From NCBI GenBank assembly GCA_964547485.1, contig CAZJNU010000002.1, positions 1 to 64,000 on the forward strand: 64,000 bases of DNA, written 5' to 3'. A program made the translations under genes and the position numbers. Positions 44,103 through 51,690 of the stretch are shown here, in pieces. Source of the DNA: JACJWR01 sp964547485. GTDB taxonomy: Bacteria > Actinomycetota > Actinomycetes > S36-B12 > UBA10799. The notes under the pieces are model-generated. The model was not told where the DNA came from. It did not search any database and saw nothing but the letters and a program-made list of their open reading frames with translations. Each line of letters begins with the position of its first letter. The stretch's first letter is position 1.

Positions 44103-44447
44103 CTATTCGGCTGGCGATCCGCGGTGAGCGAGTACCGCGGCAGTTGCGGTCGCCACGGTGGCCGTGCCCAGCAGGGCTGTTGCGACGATCACCCTCCGAG
44201 TCGACCCGGTGTCACCGTGACTCATCGCGGTACCTGCGCTGGTGGAACTCATCACCGACCCGACCGACAACCACGACATGACGCTGCCGGCGCTGACCGC
44301 GGAAGCCGTGCTGAACGCAGACGCGAAGGAGCCCACCGAGCAGATGCTGAGGGCGGACCCGGTGGATCCGATACTGAGCACCGAACCACGGGAGGCGATC
44401 GAGAGCACCGATCCCTCCGACCGCAGTGACCACAACGACGCCAGCAT
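44103..44447 (-). CDS. Ser-triplet-repeat protein with C-terminal membrane helix
   Basis: 114 residues, no function known to me. From residue 4 to 70 every third residue is Ser (23 consecutive S-x-x triplets), extended by Thr73 and Ser76. Gly falls on a nine-residue beat (12, 21, 30, 39, then after a six-residue phase shift 54, 63, 72), giving a unit close to SxGSVLSIx. The C-terminus has a basic pair then a hydrophobic stretch (VIVATALLGTATVATATAAVLA), probably a membrane anchor. The ATG has GGAGG four bases upstream. The regular period would suit a narrow solenoid or fibre-like fold. It is convergent with the PLP enzyme and divergent from the cyclase gene. Confidence 0.75.
   Translation of the reverse strand: MLASLWSLRSEGSVLSIASRGSVLSIGSTGSALSICSVGSFASAFSTASAVSAGSVMSWLSVGSVMSSTSAGTAMSHGDTGSTRRVIVATALLGTATVATATAAVLAHRGSPAE
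44220..44438 (-). repeat. S-x-x triplet / 27-bp repeat region
   Basis: Coding repeat inside the Ser-triplet gene. The 9-base triplet period builds a 27-base super-repeat encoding SxGS(V/A)(L/M)S(I/W)x. About seven units are recognisable, four before and three after a two-triplet interruption (STA-SAV). Confidence 0.8.
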
Positions 44448-44624
44448 TTTGCCTCCGGTGAATCGACTCCCCGTGCGAACGAATGCCTCACCTTGGCACA
44501 CACAGACCGGAGCGGTCGCGCTGCGATGTCGGGCAGTCGGCGCACGAGGGTAGGGCAAGAAGTTTCGGAGCGGTCAGTTTCGCGGCGGGGCCACGCACCG
44601 TGGCCTGCACTTACGATTGCCGTT

Positions 44625-45278
44625 GTGCGGATAGTCGATCTCACCCGACCCATCCAGCCGGGGATGCAGGTCTACCCCGGCGATTCTCGGCCCACCGCCA
44701 CGATGGTGGCATCGGTTGCCGCCGACGGCTTCGAGGTTCATCGACTGACACTGGGCAGCCAGTCCGGCACCCACCTGGATGCACCGAGCCACACCGTCGC
44801 AAACTCCGGGGCAAGCGAATCCGTCTCGTTGAGACGGCTGCTCGGCCGCGGGGTGATTGTGGACGTCACCGCAGCTCACCCGGAGTCGGAGATTCACCCC
44901 GGACCCTGGCTGTCCAGCATCGAACCGGGCGACCTGGTGCTGTTCCGGGCGGACTGGGATCGATTTGACGGTGCGGAAACCGCGTGGCTGCACCCCTGGC
45001 TGTCGGAGCGCTGCGCGGCTGCGTTGGTTGCGGTCAAGGTCGCGGCCATCGGGTTGGACTTCGCCTCGCCGGATCGGCACCTCGCACCCCTGACTGGCCA
45101 CCACATCTTCGCCGAAGCCGGCATCCCGGTGATTGAGAACCTGGCCCACCTCGCCGACATCGACTGGCCAACTCCGACCATCATCGCCCTGCCGCTGTCC
45201 TGGCCGGGGTTGGACGGACTGCCGGTGCGGGCCATCGCCTGCGATCTGCCGCTGCCAACTACCCGGCCACCCGACTGA
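44625..45278 (+). CDS. Cyclase family protein (KynB-like metal hydrolase)
   Basis: 217 residues. The family includes arylformamidases and other metal-dependent amidases. Seen: VRIVDLTRPIQPGMQVYPGD at the start, then the metal motif SQSGTHLDAPSH (GTHxDxPxH). LDFASPDRHLAPLTGHHIF and a catalytic-like Glu in AGIPVIENLAHL follow. The GTG at 44625 fits the domain start, but no clear ribosome binding site precedes it. No tryptophan-degradation genes are nearby, so the substrate is open. Confidence 0.85.
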   Translation: MRIVDLTRPIQPGMQVYPGDSRPTATMVASVAADGFEVHRLTLGSQSGTHLDAPSHTVANSGASESVSLRRLLGRGVIVDVTAAHPESEIHPGPWLSSIEPGDLVLFRADWDRFDGAETAWLHPWLSERCAAALVAVKVAAIGLDFASPDRHLAPLTGHHIFAEAGIPVIENLAHLADIDWPTPTIIALPLSWPGLDGLPVRAIACDLPLPTTRPPD

Positions 45279-45321
45279 CGGCTGCCACCCGACTGACGTG
45301 ACCTGCCGACGCCCGCCTCGG

Positions 45322-47343
45322 CTACCAGATCCGGACCCGCTGCTCCGGCTCCCGCCACATCCCGTCACCCGGCTGGACGTCGAAGGCCGCAACGAAATCG
45401 TCGCTGTTGACCAGCACCCCGATGACGCGCTGTTCGGGGGGTGAGTGCGGATCGACGGCCAGCCTGCGCTCCGTCTCCTCCGGCCGGACCTTGGCCCGCC
45501 ACACCTGCGCCCAACCTGCGAAGAACCGTTGCTCCCCACTGAGACCGTCAATCACCGGGGCTGCCTCGCCGGCTAACGATCGACGATAGGCACGCAGCGC
45601 GACCGCCAGGCCTGAGACGTCGGCGATGTTCTCCCCCAACGTCAATTCACCGTTGATGTGGTGACCCGCGACCGGCTCAAACTCGGCGTACTGCGCCACC
45701 AGCGCGGTCGTGCGCTGCTCGAAAGCTGCGTTGTCCGAATCGTTCCACCAATTGCGCAGATTCCCCAGTCCGTCGTACTGCGATCCTTTGTCATCGAATC
45801 CGTGACTGATCTCGTGGCCGATCACTGCGCCGATACCGCCGTAGTTGATGGCATCGTCGGCGTCCATGGTGAAGAACGGCGGTTGCAGGATCGCCGCCGG
45901 GAAGACGATCTCGTTCAGCTCCGGGTTGTAGTAGGCATTCACCATCTGCGGCGGCATGAACCACTCGTCCCGGTCGATCGGACCGCCCAGCTTCGCCATC
46001 TCGTATTCGTGCTCGAAGGTGTTGGATCGCGCCGTATTGCCCACTAGGTCGGTTGGGGTGACCGACAGCTCCGAATAGTCCCGCCAACGATCCGGGTAGC
46101 CGATCTTCGGCCGGAAGGTGGCCAGTTTCGCGTGGGCTTCCTGCTTGGTCTCCGGCGTCATCCAGCTGAGGGAGTCGACGCTCTCTGCGAAGGCTGCCAG
46201 CAGATTGTCGACCAACTCGACCATCCTGTCCTTGTTGGCGGGCGGGAAATGGCGTTCCACATAGACCTGGCCCAGCGCCTCGCCCATCGCCCCCTGCACC
46301 AGATCCACCCCGCGCTTCCACCTCGGGCGTTGCTCCGGGATACCGCGCAAGGTGGTGCCATAGAAGGCGAAGTTCGCCTCGTCCAAATCCGCGGTCAGTA
46401 GCGAGGCCGACCTTACGATTACATGCCAGCGCAGGTAGTCCTGCCAGTCCGTCAGCGGAACGGTCGTGACCAACTCCGCCAGTCCGGTGACGAAGTCGGG
46501 CTGACCCACGTTGACCTCGGCCACCCGTCCAAGTGCCCCCACCTCACGCAGGAAGTCCGAAAGCCCGAGTCCGGGCGCGAGCTGGTCCAACTGCGCGACC
46601 GGTAGCAGATTGTAGGTGGCCTGCGGATCGCGGTTGCGCACCTTGTCCCAGTGCAATCGGGCGAGCGCAGTCTCCAACGACATCACCCGTTCCGCAGCGT
46701 CGTGGGCAGCCGACTCGTCACCCAGCCCGGCCAGTTGCCACATCTTCTCGACGTGCTGCCGATAGGCCTGGCGGATCTCCTCGAAGGTGTCCTCGAGGTA
46801 GTAGTCGCGATCAGGCAGCCCCAACCCCGACTGCCGGATATCGAGCAGGTAGCGGGTCGAATCCATATTGTCCTGGTGCACATAGGTGCCCACCGGAGCG
46901 CCCTCGCCGCTGCGATCAAGACGGCCGAAGTGGCTACCCAGGGAGGCCGCGTCGGTGAGTGCATCGATGGCGGCCAGCCGGTCCGCGATCGGGGTGGTGC
47001 CGAGGCTTTCAAGCCGATCGGTGTCCATGAACGACGCATACAGGGCCGCGATCTTTCCGGCCGGCGTATCCGACGGCGGCAGTTCGGCCGCCAATTCCGA
47101 GATGATGTCACGCAACTGTTCTTGCGACTGGTCGTGCAGCGCTATGAAGGACGCGTACTCGGCCTTGTCCGCAGGTATCTCAAACTCAGCCAACCATCGT
47201 CCGTGCCAGGACCGGTAGAAGTCATCTTGGGGGCGCACCGACACGTCGCGACCCGACAGGTCGAGTCCGGACGGACGGGTGGGTTCGGCCTGGTCGGCGG
47301 TGTCCTGGTCGGGAGCGGGGCGGGTCGTGTCAGGTGAGGTCAT
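45322..47343 (-). CDS. pepO: M13 family zinc metallopeptidase (neprilysin/PepO-like)
   Basis: 673 residues, full length. Zinc motif VIGHEISHGFDDKGSQYDG and the third ligand in TLGENIADVSGL. The substrate strand NAYYNPELNEIVFPAAILQP and C-terminal FFAGWAQVWRAKVRPEE are family hallmarks. No N-terminal signal peptide or membrane helix is visible (MTSPDTTRPAPDQDTADQ is polar), so it is probably cytoplasmic, unlike mammalian neprilysin. It ends 43 bases from the convergent cyclase gene. Confidence 0.95.
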   Translation of the reverse strand: MTSPDTTRPAPDQDTADQAEPTRPSGLDLSGRDVSVRPQDDFYRSWHGRWLAEFEIPADKAEYASFIALHDQSQEQLRDIISELAAELPPSDTPAGKIAALYASFMDTDRLESLGTTPIADRLAAIDALTDAASLGSHFGRLDRSGEGAPVGTYVHQDNMDSTRYLLDIRQSGLGLPDRDYYLEDTFEEIRQAYRQHVEKMWQLAGLGDESAAHDAAERVMSLETALARLHWDKVRNRDPQATYNLLPVAQLDQLAPGLGLSDFLREVGALGRVAEVNVGQPDFVTGLAELVTTVPLTDWQDYLRWHVIVRSASLLTADLDEANFAFYGTTLRGIPEQRPRWKRGVDLVQGAMGEALGQVYVERHFPPANKDRMVELVDNLLAAFAESVDSLSWMTPETKQEAHAKLATFRPKIGYPDRWRDYSELSVTPTDLVGNTARSNTFEHEYEMAKLGGPIDRDEWFMPPQMVNAYYNPELNEIVFPAAILQPPFFTMDADDAINYGGIGAVIGHEISHGFDDKGSQYDGLGNLRNWWNDSDNAAFEQRTTALVAQYAEFEPVAGHHINGELTLGENIADVSGLAVALRAYRRSLAGEAAPVIDGLSGEQRFFAGWAQVWRAKVRPEETERRLAVDPHSPPEQRVIGVLVNSDDFVAAFDVQPGDGMWREPEQRVRIW

Positions 47344-47365
47344 CGCACCACCCTACTTCGACCGG

Positions 47366-48673
47366 TCAGTCCCGCTTCTCGATGTCACGGGTGTAGGCGC
47401 GGCGGACCGCCGCAGGCGCGTTTCGATCCACCAAACCCTCACGCAGCATGAATTCCGCGGCGTCCCGGGCGTCCTCGGCGAAGAAGAACGGCACCCCCTC
47501 GGACTGCAGCTCGGGCGCCGACGCCCGCAATTCCTCGGCCCGCTCGGCGACATGTTCACCGGCGTCGATGATGATGATCGCGCGGACCTGATTGGGGCGG
47601 ATTCTGGCTACCTCGACATAGACGTCCGGGTCCTTCTGCCCCGAATCGCCGATCAAGACGAACTCGGTCTCCGGATACAGGTCGAACAGCCGCCGCAGAC
47701 TCTTCCGCTTGTGTTCCCGACCGGACCGAGTGACGTACCGCTCTTGTGGACCCCAATCGGTGAGGAACAGCGGCCCGGCCGGGAAGCCGCGCAGTTCCAA
47801 GAACTCGGTCAACATGTCGTAGAGGTTCCACGGGCCGGTCGACAGGTAGTAGAAGCAGGCTGGCCCGGAACTTCGCGGGCCCGCCTGCACCGCCTGATAG
47901 AGCGCGGCCATGCCTGGAATCGGCTCCCTGGTCTCGGCCTGACCGAACAGCGTCCGGCGCAGGGCGACAACACCCTCACCCAAACCGGTCTTGATCACGG
48001 TGTCGTCGAGATCGCTGACCACTGCCACCCCGACAGATGGATCGGGGGCGAGCACCCGGCCGGTCACCACGGTGGGCTCTTCGGTCGGATCGTCGGGCTG
48101 GGTCCGAACGCGGTACTCGTGCCAACCCGGGGGCAACTCGCCGACGTTCAGCTGGGCCGTGGCATAACCGTGTCGGCCACTCTCCGCGATCTCGGACGTG
48201 CCCGCCAGCGAGAGATTCACCTTCACCCCGGGAAAGGACAGCGCGACGAACCGGCGGAGGTTGGACTTCAGTGCGCTGGTATCGGTGATGACCTCTGCCG
48301 GTGGCGGAATGACGGGCTCTTCCATCACCCGCACGCGCAGATAGGCACGACCGTCCGCGACATAGCCGCGGTACGCCATCACAAGGGTCGCGCGCAGGGT
48401 ACCCTTCCCGATCTTGCGCTCCCGTCGAGTGCGCCAGGCCCAATCCTCAAGACCCGCCACCACGCCCGCCGTGCGCCGACTCTTCGTGGCTCGATCCAGA
48501 CCGGTCCCCACGGATCGGGCAAGAGTGCGAAGCCGCCCGTCGGAGTCGTCGGCTGCCTCCTCGTCGACGGAGTCCTCGGCGTCGGCGTCCGGACGGGCCG
48601 AGGTCAACGGGGATCCGGCAGTCGCCGCCCGGTCAAGTGGATCTGGTTCGGCGGACTCCTCTGTCGGCTGCAC
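47366..48673 (-). CDS. App1-type (DUF2183) phosphatase-domain protein
   Basis: About 435 residues. A low-complexity acidic N-terminus (~50 residues) is followed by a beta-rich region and a HAD-like C-terminal domain. The catalytic DxDDT motif is in VAVVSDLDDTVIKTGLG, with YYLSTGPWNLYDMLTEFL and FVLIGDSGQKDPDVYVEV downstream. Yeast App1 is a phosphatidate phosphatase with this domain; the bacterial substrate is not established. The start is uncertain: I use the GTG at 48673, because the frame also runs to within 13 bases of the divergent DUF1028 gene. Confidence 0.88.
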   Translation of the reverse strand: MQPTEESAEPDPLDRAATAGSPLTSARPDADAEDSVDEEAADDSDGRLRTLARSVGTGLDRATKSRRTAGVVAGLEDWAWRTRRERKIGKGTLRATLVMAYRGYVADGRAYLRVRVMEEPVIPPPAEVITDTSALKSNLRRFVALSFPGVKVNLSLAGTSEIAESGRHGYATAQLNVGELPPGWHEYRVRTQPDDPTEEPTVVTGRVLAPDPSVGVAVVSDLDDTVIKTGLGEGVVALRRTLFGQAETREPIPGMAALYQAVQAGPRSSGPACFYYLSTGPWNLYDMLTEFLELRGFPAGPLFLTDWGPQERYVTRSGREHKRKSLRRLFDLYPETEFVLIGDSGQKDPDVYVEVARIRPNQVRAIIIIDAGEHVAERAEELRASAPELQSEGVPFFFAEDARDAAEFMLREGLVDRNAPAAVRRAYTRDIEKRD

Positions 48674-48752
48674 GTGGACAGGATTACACAGGTGGTGGCG
48701 ACCACGCCCGAGTCGTCCCCCGACAACCCGGCGCACCATTTAGGCTGCTGGC

Positions 48753-49742
48753 ATGGGATTGCGACGAGGAAGCCTGGCGGTCGCCGGCACGGTACTGGTC
48801 CTGACAGCGATGGCGGCAGCCCCAGCGGCAGCTACCTGGTCGATCGTCGGGGCCGATCCGAAGACCGGCGAGGTCGGCGTGGCGATCGCAAGTTGCGTCG
48901 GATTCGAAACAGCTCTCGCTCCGACGCTGGTGCCCGGTAAGGGCGCGGCGGTCTCCCAAGCTGGGCTCTATAAGGAGTCCGGCGCCGCGATCGTGAAGGG
49001 GCTCGAAGATGGTCAAAGCGCCGACCAGGTGATCGCCGGGCTCACCCAGCCTTCCTTTGATCAGGAGGTGCCGCTGCGACAGTACGGCGTCGTGACTCTT
49101 CCCTCCGGAGTGGCCAACTTCACTGGTTCTGAGGTACCGGCGACAGCCGGCGCAGTTTCCAACGCAGACAAGACCGCGTCGGTCCAAGGTGCGGCTGTGG
49201 AATCCGATGCCGTGCTCGCCGAATCCCTGAGGGCGTTCGACACCACTTCTGGAAATCTTGGTGAGAAGTTGGTCGCAGGCTTGAATGCGGGGAACAAGGC
49301 CGGTGGCGATGCCGACTGCGTCGAGGATGCCAATGCCGCGTCGTTGTTGGTCGCCAACAAGGACGAACTGCCGTACTCGCAGACGAATCGCCTGCCCGAC
49401 CAATTCCAGGCGTTTGTCTATGCCATCTATGGACGAGACTTCGCCCAGGCACCGCCGCAGGGCAACGTACCTTCCACTTATATCTCCGTGGTCACGGGCC
49501 AAGGCGACAACGCCGTTGTGCGGCTCAGCGAAACCTACGCGAAGGTGAAGGATTCGCCCGGCCCGATCAAGCAGCGAATCGTGGCGCCGAGCGCCAGCGG
49601 CGGCGACGCCACCGGCTTCCTGGCCCGAGTGGGGTTCGTCGTTCTGGTGTTAGGCGCCATCGCGGTCGCGGTTGTGGTCGTGTTGATGGTGAGGCGTGCG
49701 GCGGGCAAGGCTCACCGCCCCATTTCCGAGAAAGAACAGTAA
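48753..49742 (+). CDS. DUF1028 domain protein, exported and membrane-anchored
   Basis: 329 residues. A signal peptide (LAVAGTVLVLTAMAAAPAAA) is followed directly by the DUF1028 domain: ATWSIVGADPKTGEVGVAIA, SQAGLYKESGAAIVKGLEDG, LRQYGVVTLPSGVANFTGSE and NAGNKAGGDADCVEDANAAS. DUF1028 proteins are predicted Ntn-hydrolase-like. Near the C-terminus a transmembrane helix (VGFVVLVLGAIAVAVVVVLMV) precedes basic residues. This suggests a surface protein tethered by its C-terminus, which is not the usual form of the family. Confidence 0.85.
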   Translation: MGLRRGSLAVAGTVLVLTAMAAAPAAATWSIVGADPKTGEVGVAIASCVGFETALAPTLVPGKGAAVSQAGLYKESGAAIVKGLEDGQSADQVIAGLTQPSFDQEVPLRQYGVVTLPSGVANFTGSEVPATAGAVSNADKTASVQGAAVESDAVLAESLRAFDTTSGNLGEKLVAGLNAGNKAGGDADCVEDANAASLLVANKDELPYSQTNRLPDQFQAFVYAIYGRDFAQAPPQGNVPSTYISVVTGQGDNAVVRLSETYAKVKDSPGPIKQRIVAPSASGGDATGFLARVGFVVLVLGAIAVAVVVVLMVRRAAGKAHRPISEKEQ

Positions 49743-49773
49743 CCGGGCCTGCCCTGCGGGGCAGAAAAACGGC

Positions 49774-49806
49774 CGCTAAGCGACTCGACGCATCAGACCC
49801 TTAGCG
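49774..49806 (-). terminator. Terminator of the 41-residue gene
   Basis: Inverted repeat CGCTAAG (49774-49780) / CTTAGCG (49800-49806), followed on the minus strand by GCCG and five Ts (49765-49769). The loop is 19 bases and overlaps the last codons of the small gene. On the other side a GC hairpin (49749-49764) follows the DUF1028 stop, so the short A/T run separates two convergent hairpins. Confidence 0.5.
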
Positions 49807-49901
49807 CACGCCCGTGCCAACTGCGGATACACGTGAGTGCGAGACCAACGAGTCTCGACGTAAACGATCTCGCGACCGCTCAACGTCCGGAAGACCATCA
49901 T
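49776..49901 (-). CDS. Small basic protein (41 residues)
   Basis: Not recognised. Two tandem ATGs (49901, 49898) lie 8 bases after a perfect GGAGG (49910-49914). The product begins MMVFRTLSGREIVYVETRWS, is rich in Arg and aromatic residues, and ends in an Arg-rich helix-like stretch (LARACAKGLMRRVA). It has one Cys and no membrane segment. A terminator-like hairpin overlaps its 3' end. It lies downstream of the VOC gene on the same strand, ~140 bases away, and convergent with DUF1028. The ribosome binding site, terminator and plausible codon use support it; nothing shows its role. Confidence 0.55.
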   Translation of the reverse strand: MMVFRTLSGREIVYVETRWSRTHVYPQLARACAKGLMRRVA

Positions 49902-50043
49902 GGTCAACACCTCCAACAGTTCTCGGCGCTACCATCCTCGACCTGTTGGACCCCGGACTAGATGGATTCTGCCAAGAAACCCTTAGAAACATTGAACCAT
50001 TGCCGTCGGCCATCTGGCAATCGCGGTGGTGAACTCAGCAGCG

Positions 50044-50517
50044 TCAGCCTCGCACGGCCGCCTCAATGGCCGCGACGTCAAGCTTCTGCATCGTCATCAT
50101 GGCCGCGAAGGCGCGCCGGGCCACGTCCCCGCCGGCGGCCAACGCCTCGATCAGTACGCGCGGAGTGATCTGCCAGGAGACACCCCAGCGGTCCTTGCAC
50201 CAGCCACACTCGCTCTCCTGGCCGCCGTTGCCGACGATGGCGTTCCAGTAGCGGTCGGTCTCCTCCTGGTCGTCGGTGGCGATCTGGAACGAGAAGGCCT
50301 CGGTCTGGGGCCAGTGCGGGCCACCGTTCAACCCCAGGCAGGGAATGCCGGCAACCACGAACTCCACGGTCAGCACGTCTCCGGCGTGCCCGGACGGGTA
50401 GTCGTCGGGTGCATGCTGAACGGCCAGCACCCGGCTGTCCGGGAAGGTCACCGCGTAGAAGTTGGCAGCCGCTTCGGCGTCCTTGTCGAACCAGAGACAG
50501 ATCGTGTTCTTGGGCAT
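50044..50517 (-). CDS. VOC family protein (PhnB-like)
   Basis: 157 residues. Glyoxalase/PhnB-type fold of the '3-demethylubiquinone methyltransferase' subfamily. Seen: NTICLWFDKDAEAAANFYAV, GIPCLGLNGGPHWPQTEAFS, and ECGWCKDRWGVSWQITPRVL. AAGGAAG precedes the ATG. Enzymes of this superfamily bind a divalent metal, but this subgroup has no agreed function. It lies just downstream of the decayed vapBC remnant, same strand. Confidence 0.9.
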   Translation of the reverse strand: MPKNTICLWFDKDAEAAANFYAVTFPDSRVLAVQHAPDDYPSGHAGDVLTVEFVVAGIPCLGLNGGPHWPQTEAFSFQIATDDQEETDRYWNAIVGNGGQESECGWCKDRWGVSWQITPRVLIEALAAGGDVARRAFAAMMTMQKLDVAAIEAAVRG

Positions 50518-50547
50518 TGACTTCCTTTCGCCGGTGGAGCCGACATG

Positions 50548-50930
50548 CTACCCAACGAATTGAGGTTGTCGGAGGCTTCCCAGGTCGGGATCCGTGCAGC
50601 ACGGTGAGGCCGACCACTTCCGCGGTGGCGGCAATCAGCAAGTCCGCGCCGCCAGGTCCTCGATGCTGGCCGCGTTTCGCCAACTCTCGTTGTACCGCAG
50701 GTGCCCGCTGCTCGATCAACGGCGAAAGGTACTCCAACGGCATCCGGTCGACTGGGGCTTGCCTGATCGCACTGTCCCAGTCGTCGGCGCTGCGGGCCGA
50801 GAATCCGACCTCGAGCAGGGTGACGGTCGAGATCCTCGAGTCCCCGCTCGATTCGATTGGACCAGGAGTCCCGGTCCGAACTGCTGCCGAGGCGGGCCAG
50901 GTCCGACTTGTCAACCAGCCAGCCGTTCAC
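50548..50930 (-). pseudogene. vapC: VapC toxin (PIN domain), frame-broken remnant
   Basis: Three minus-strand frames together rebuild a VapC2-like PIN ribonuclease. The first part is NGWLVDKSDLARLG...WSNRIERGL. After a break near 50840-50850 the second frame gives RISTVTLLEVGFSARS, MPLEYLSPLIEQRAPAVQ, KRGQHRGPGGADLLIAATAE and VVGLTVLH. After a second break near 50587 the third gives DPDLGSLRQPQFVG and a stop at 50548. Each break fits a two-base loss relative to the family. The first catalytic Asp is kept in LVDKS. A GTG start overlaps the vapB stop (GTGA), the normal vapBC arrangement. A sequencing error could explain one break, but the antitoxin is also damaged. Confidence 0.8.
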
Positions 50931-50999
50931 GACCACGCCCGCGACATGACTTCCGGGTCACCCAGATCCCGCCAGTCCCCGAACAAGCACGTTTGCCAT
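50927..50999 (-). pseudogene. vapB: VapB antitoxin, internally deleted remnant
   Basis: The ATG at 50999 opens with MANVLVRGL, like the start of ribbon-helix-helix VapB antitoxins. In another frame the stretch ends WRDLGDPEVMSRAWS and a stop overlapping vapC, matching the C-terminus of VapB2-type antitoxins. Only 73 bases separate these ends, where ~220 are expected, so the DNA-binding and hinge regions are gone and the frame is broken. No working antitoxin can be made. Confidence 0.7.
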
Positions 51000-51101
51000 T
51001 GCCGTTTTCCATCCCGCGGAGCAGTCCACAGATTGCCGACTCCCTCTGGAACCGGGACGTCCCACCGACTGTGATGGTGTTCTTCCAATGAAGGGGCAGG
51101 G

Positions 51102-51620
51102 ATGACACTGTTGGACGACTGGCGAGCGGGGCTCCGTCTGCTGCACACCCGCCCCATCAGCTACGACCCGATCTTCGATGTCGAGTTGACCAAGTGCGCG
51201 CGCGACGCAGGCTGGATCGAGGTGATATCCCCAGTTGAAGACGGCTACGGTCCATGGCCTGCAGGTGAGCCCCACCTGGATTGGGACGGCCGAGACGAAA
51301 CACGACACCAGGTAACCGGCGTCGACGCGCACTTGGACTGGGGACGCCAGTACGTTCACCCGGACTACTACCGCGTCGGACTTGCGGTCCAGCAGATCGC
51401 CTACTCGATCCAACTGCTGCGCGTCGGCCAATGGCGGCACGGACCGGCGGTTCTGGTGGTGGACATTAGGGGCCTGACCTCACCCCATCGCCAGGAAGGT
51501 TGGCCGGAGGTGGAGCCCTGGTTACACAGTAAGAGCGATGATCAACTGAGGTGCTGGCCCGGTCCTGACGACGACAGCCTGTGTTGGCGCAGACAATTCG
51601 GCCTGCCCCTGCTGGCATGA
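51102..51620 (+). CDS. Hypothetical protein
   Basis: 172 residues, not recognised. The start MTLLDDWRAGLRLLHTRPIS follows AAGGGG. The protein is soluble, with no signal or membrane helix. It is rich in Trp, Asp and His, with DGYGPWPAGEPHLDWDGRDE and DWGRQYVHPDYYRVGLAVQQ in the middle and a Trp-rich C-terminus with two Cys (RCWPGPDDDSLCWRR). It is divergent from the vapBC remnant and upstream of the esterase lipoprotein. The consistent frame and ribosome binding site suggest it is real. Confidence 0.65.
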   Translation: MTLLDDWRAGLRLLHTRPISYDPIFDVELTKCARDAGWIEVISPVEDGYGPWPAGEPHLDWDGRDETRHQVTGVDAHLDWGRQYVHPDYYRVGLAVQQIAYSIQLLRVGQWRHGPAVLVVDIRGLTSPHRQEGWPEVEPWLHSKSDDQLRCWPGPDDDSLCWRRQFGLPLLA

Positions 51621-51690
51621 GGACGAACCCCTCTCAGAGTCGACGAACCAACTCGGTGGCGCGAGTCGCCGAGTGTGCGAAAGTTGGTCT

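Noticed and set aside
49749..49764. GC hairpin after the DUF1028 stop as a classic intrinsic terminator
   Set aside because: The stem (CTGCCC/GGGCAG) is good but is followed by As, not Ts, on that strand. I mention it only with the convergent terminator.
49814..50032. 72-codon plus-strand frame opposite the 41-residue gene
   Set aside because: No ribosome binding site and no recognisable pattern; the minus-strand small gene has far better start signals.
50548..50930. Programmed frameshifting to make full-length VapC
   Set aside because: Two separate breaks would be needed, no slippery heptamer is seen, and the paired antitoxin is also destroyed; decay is simpler.
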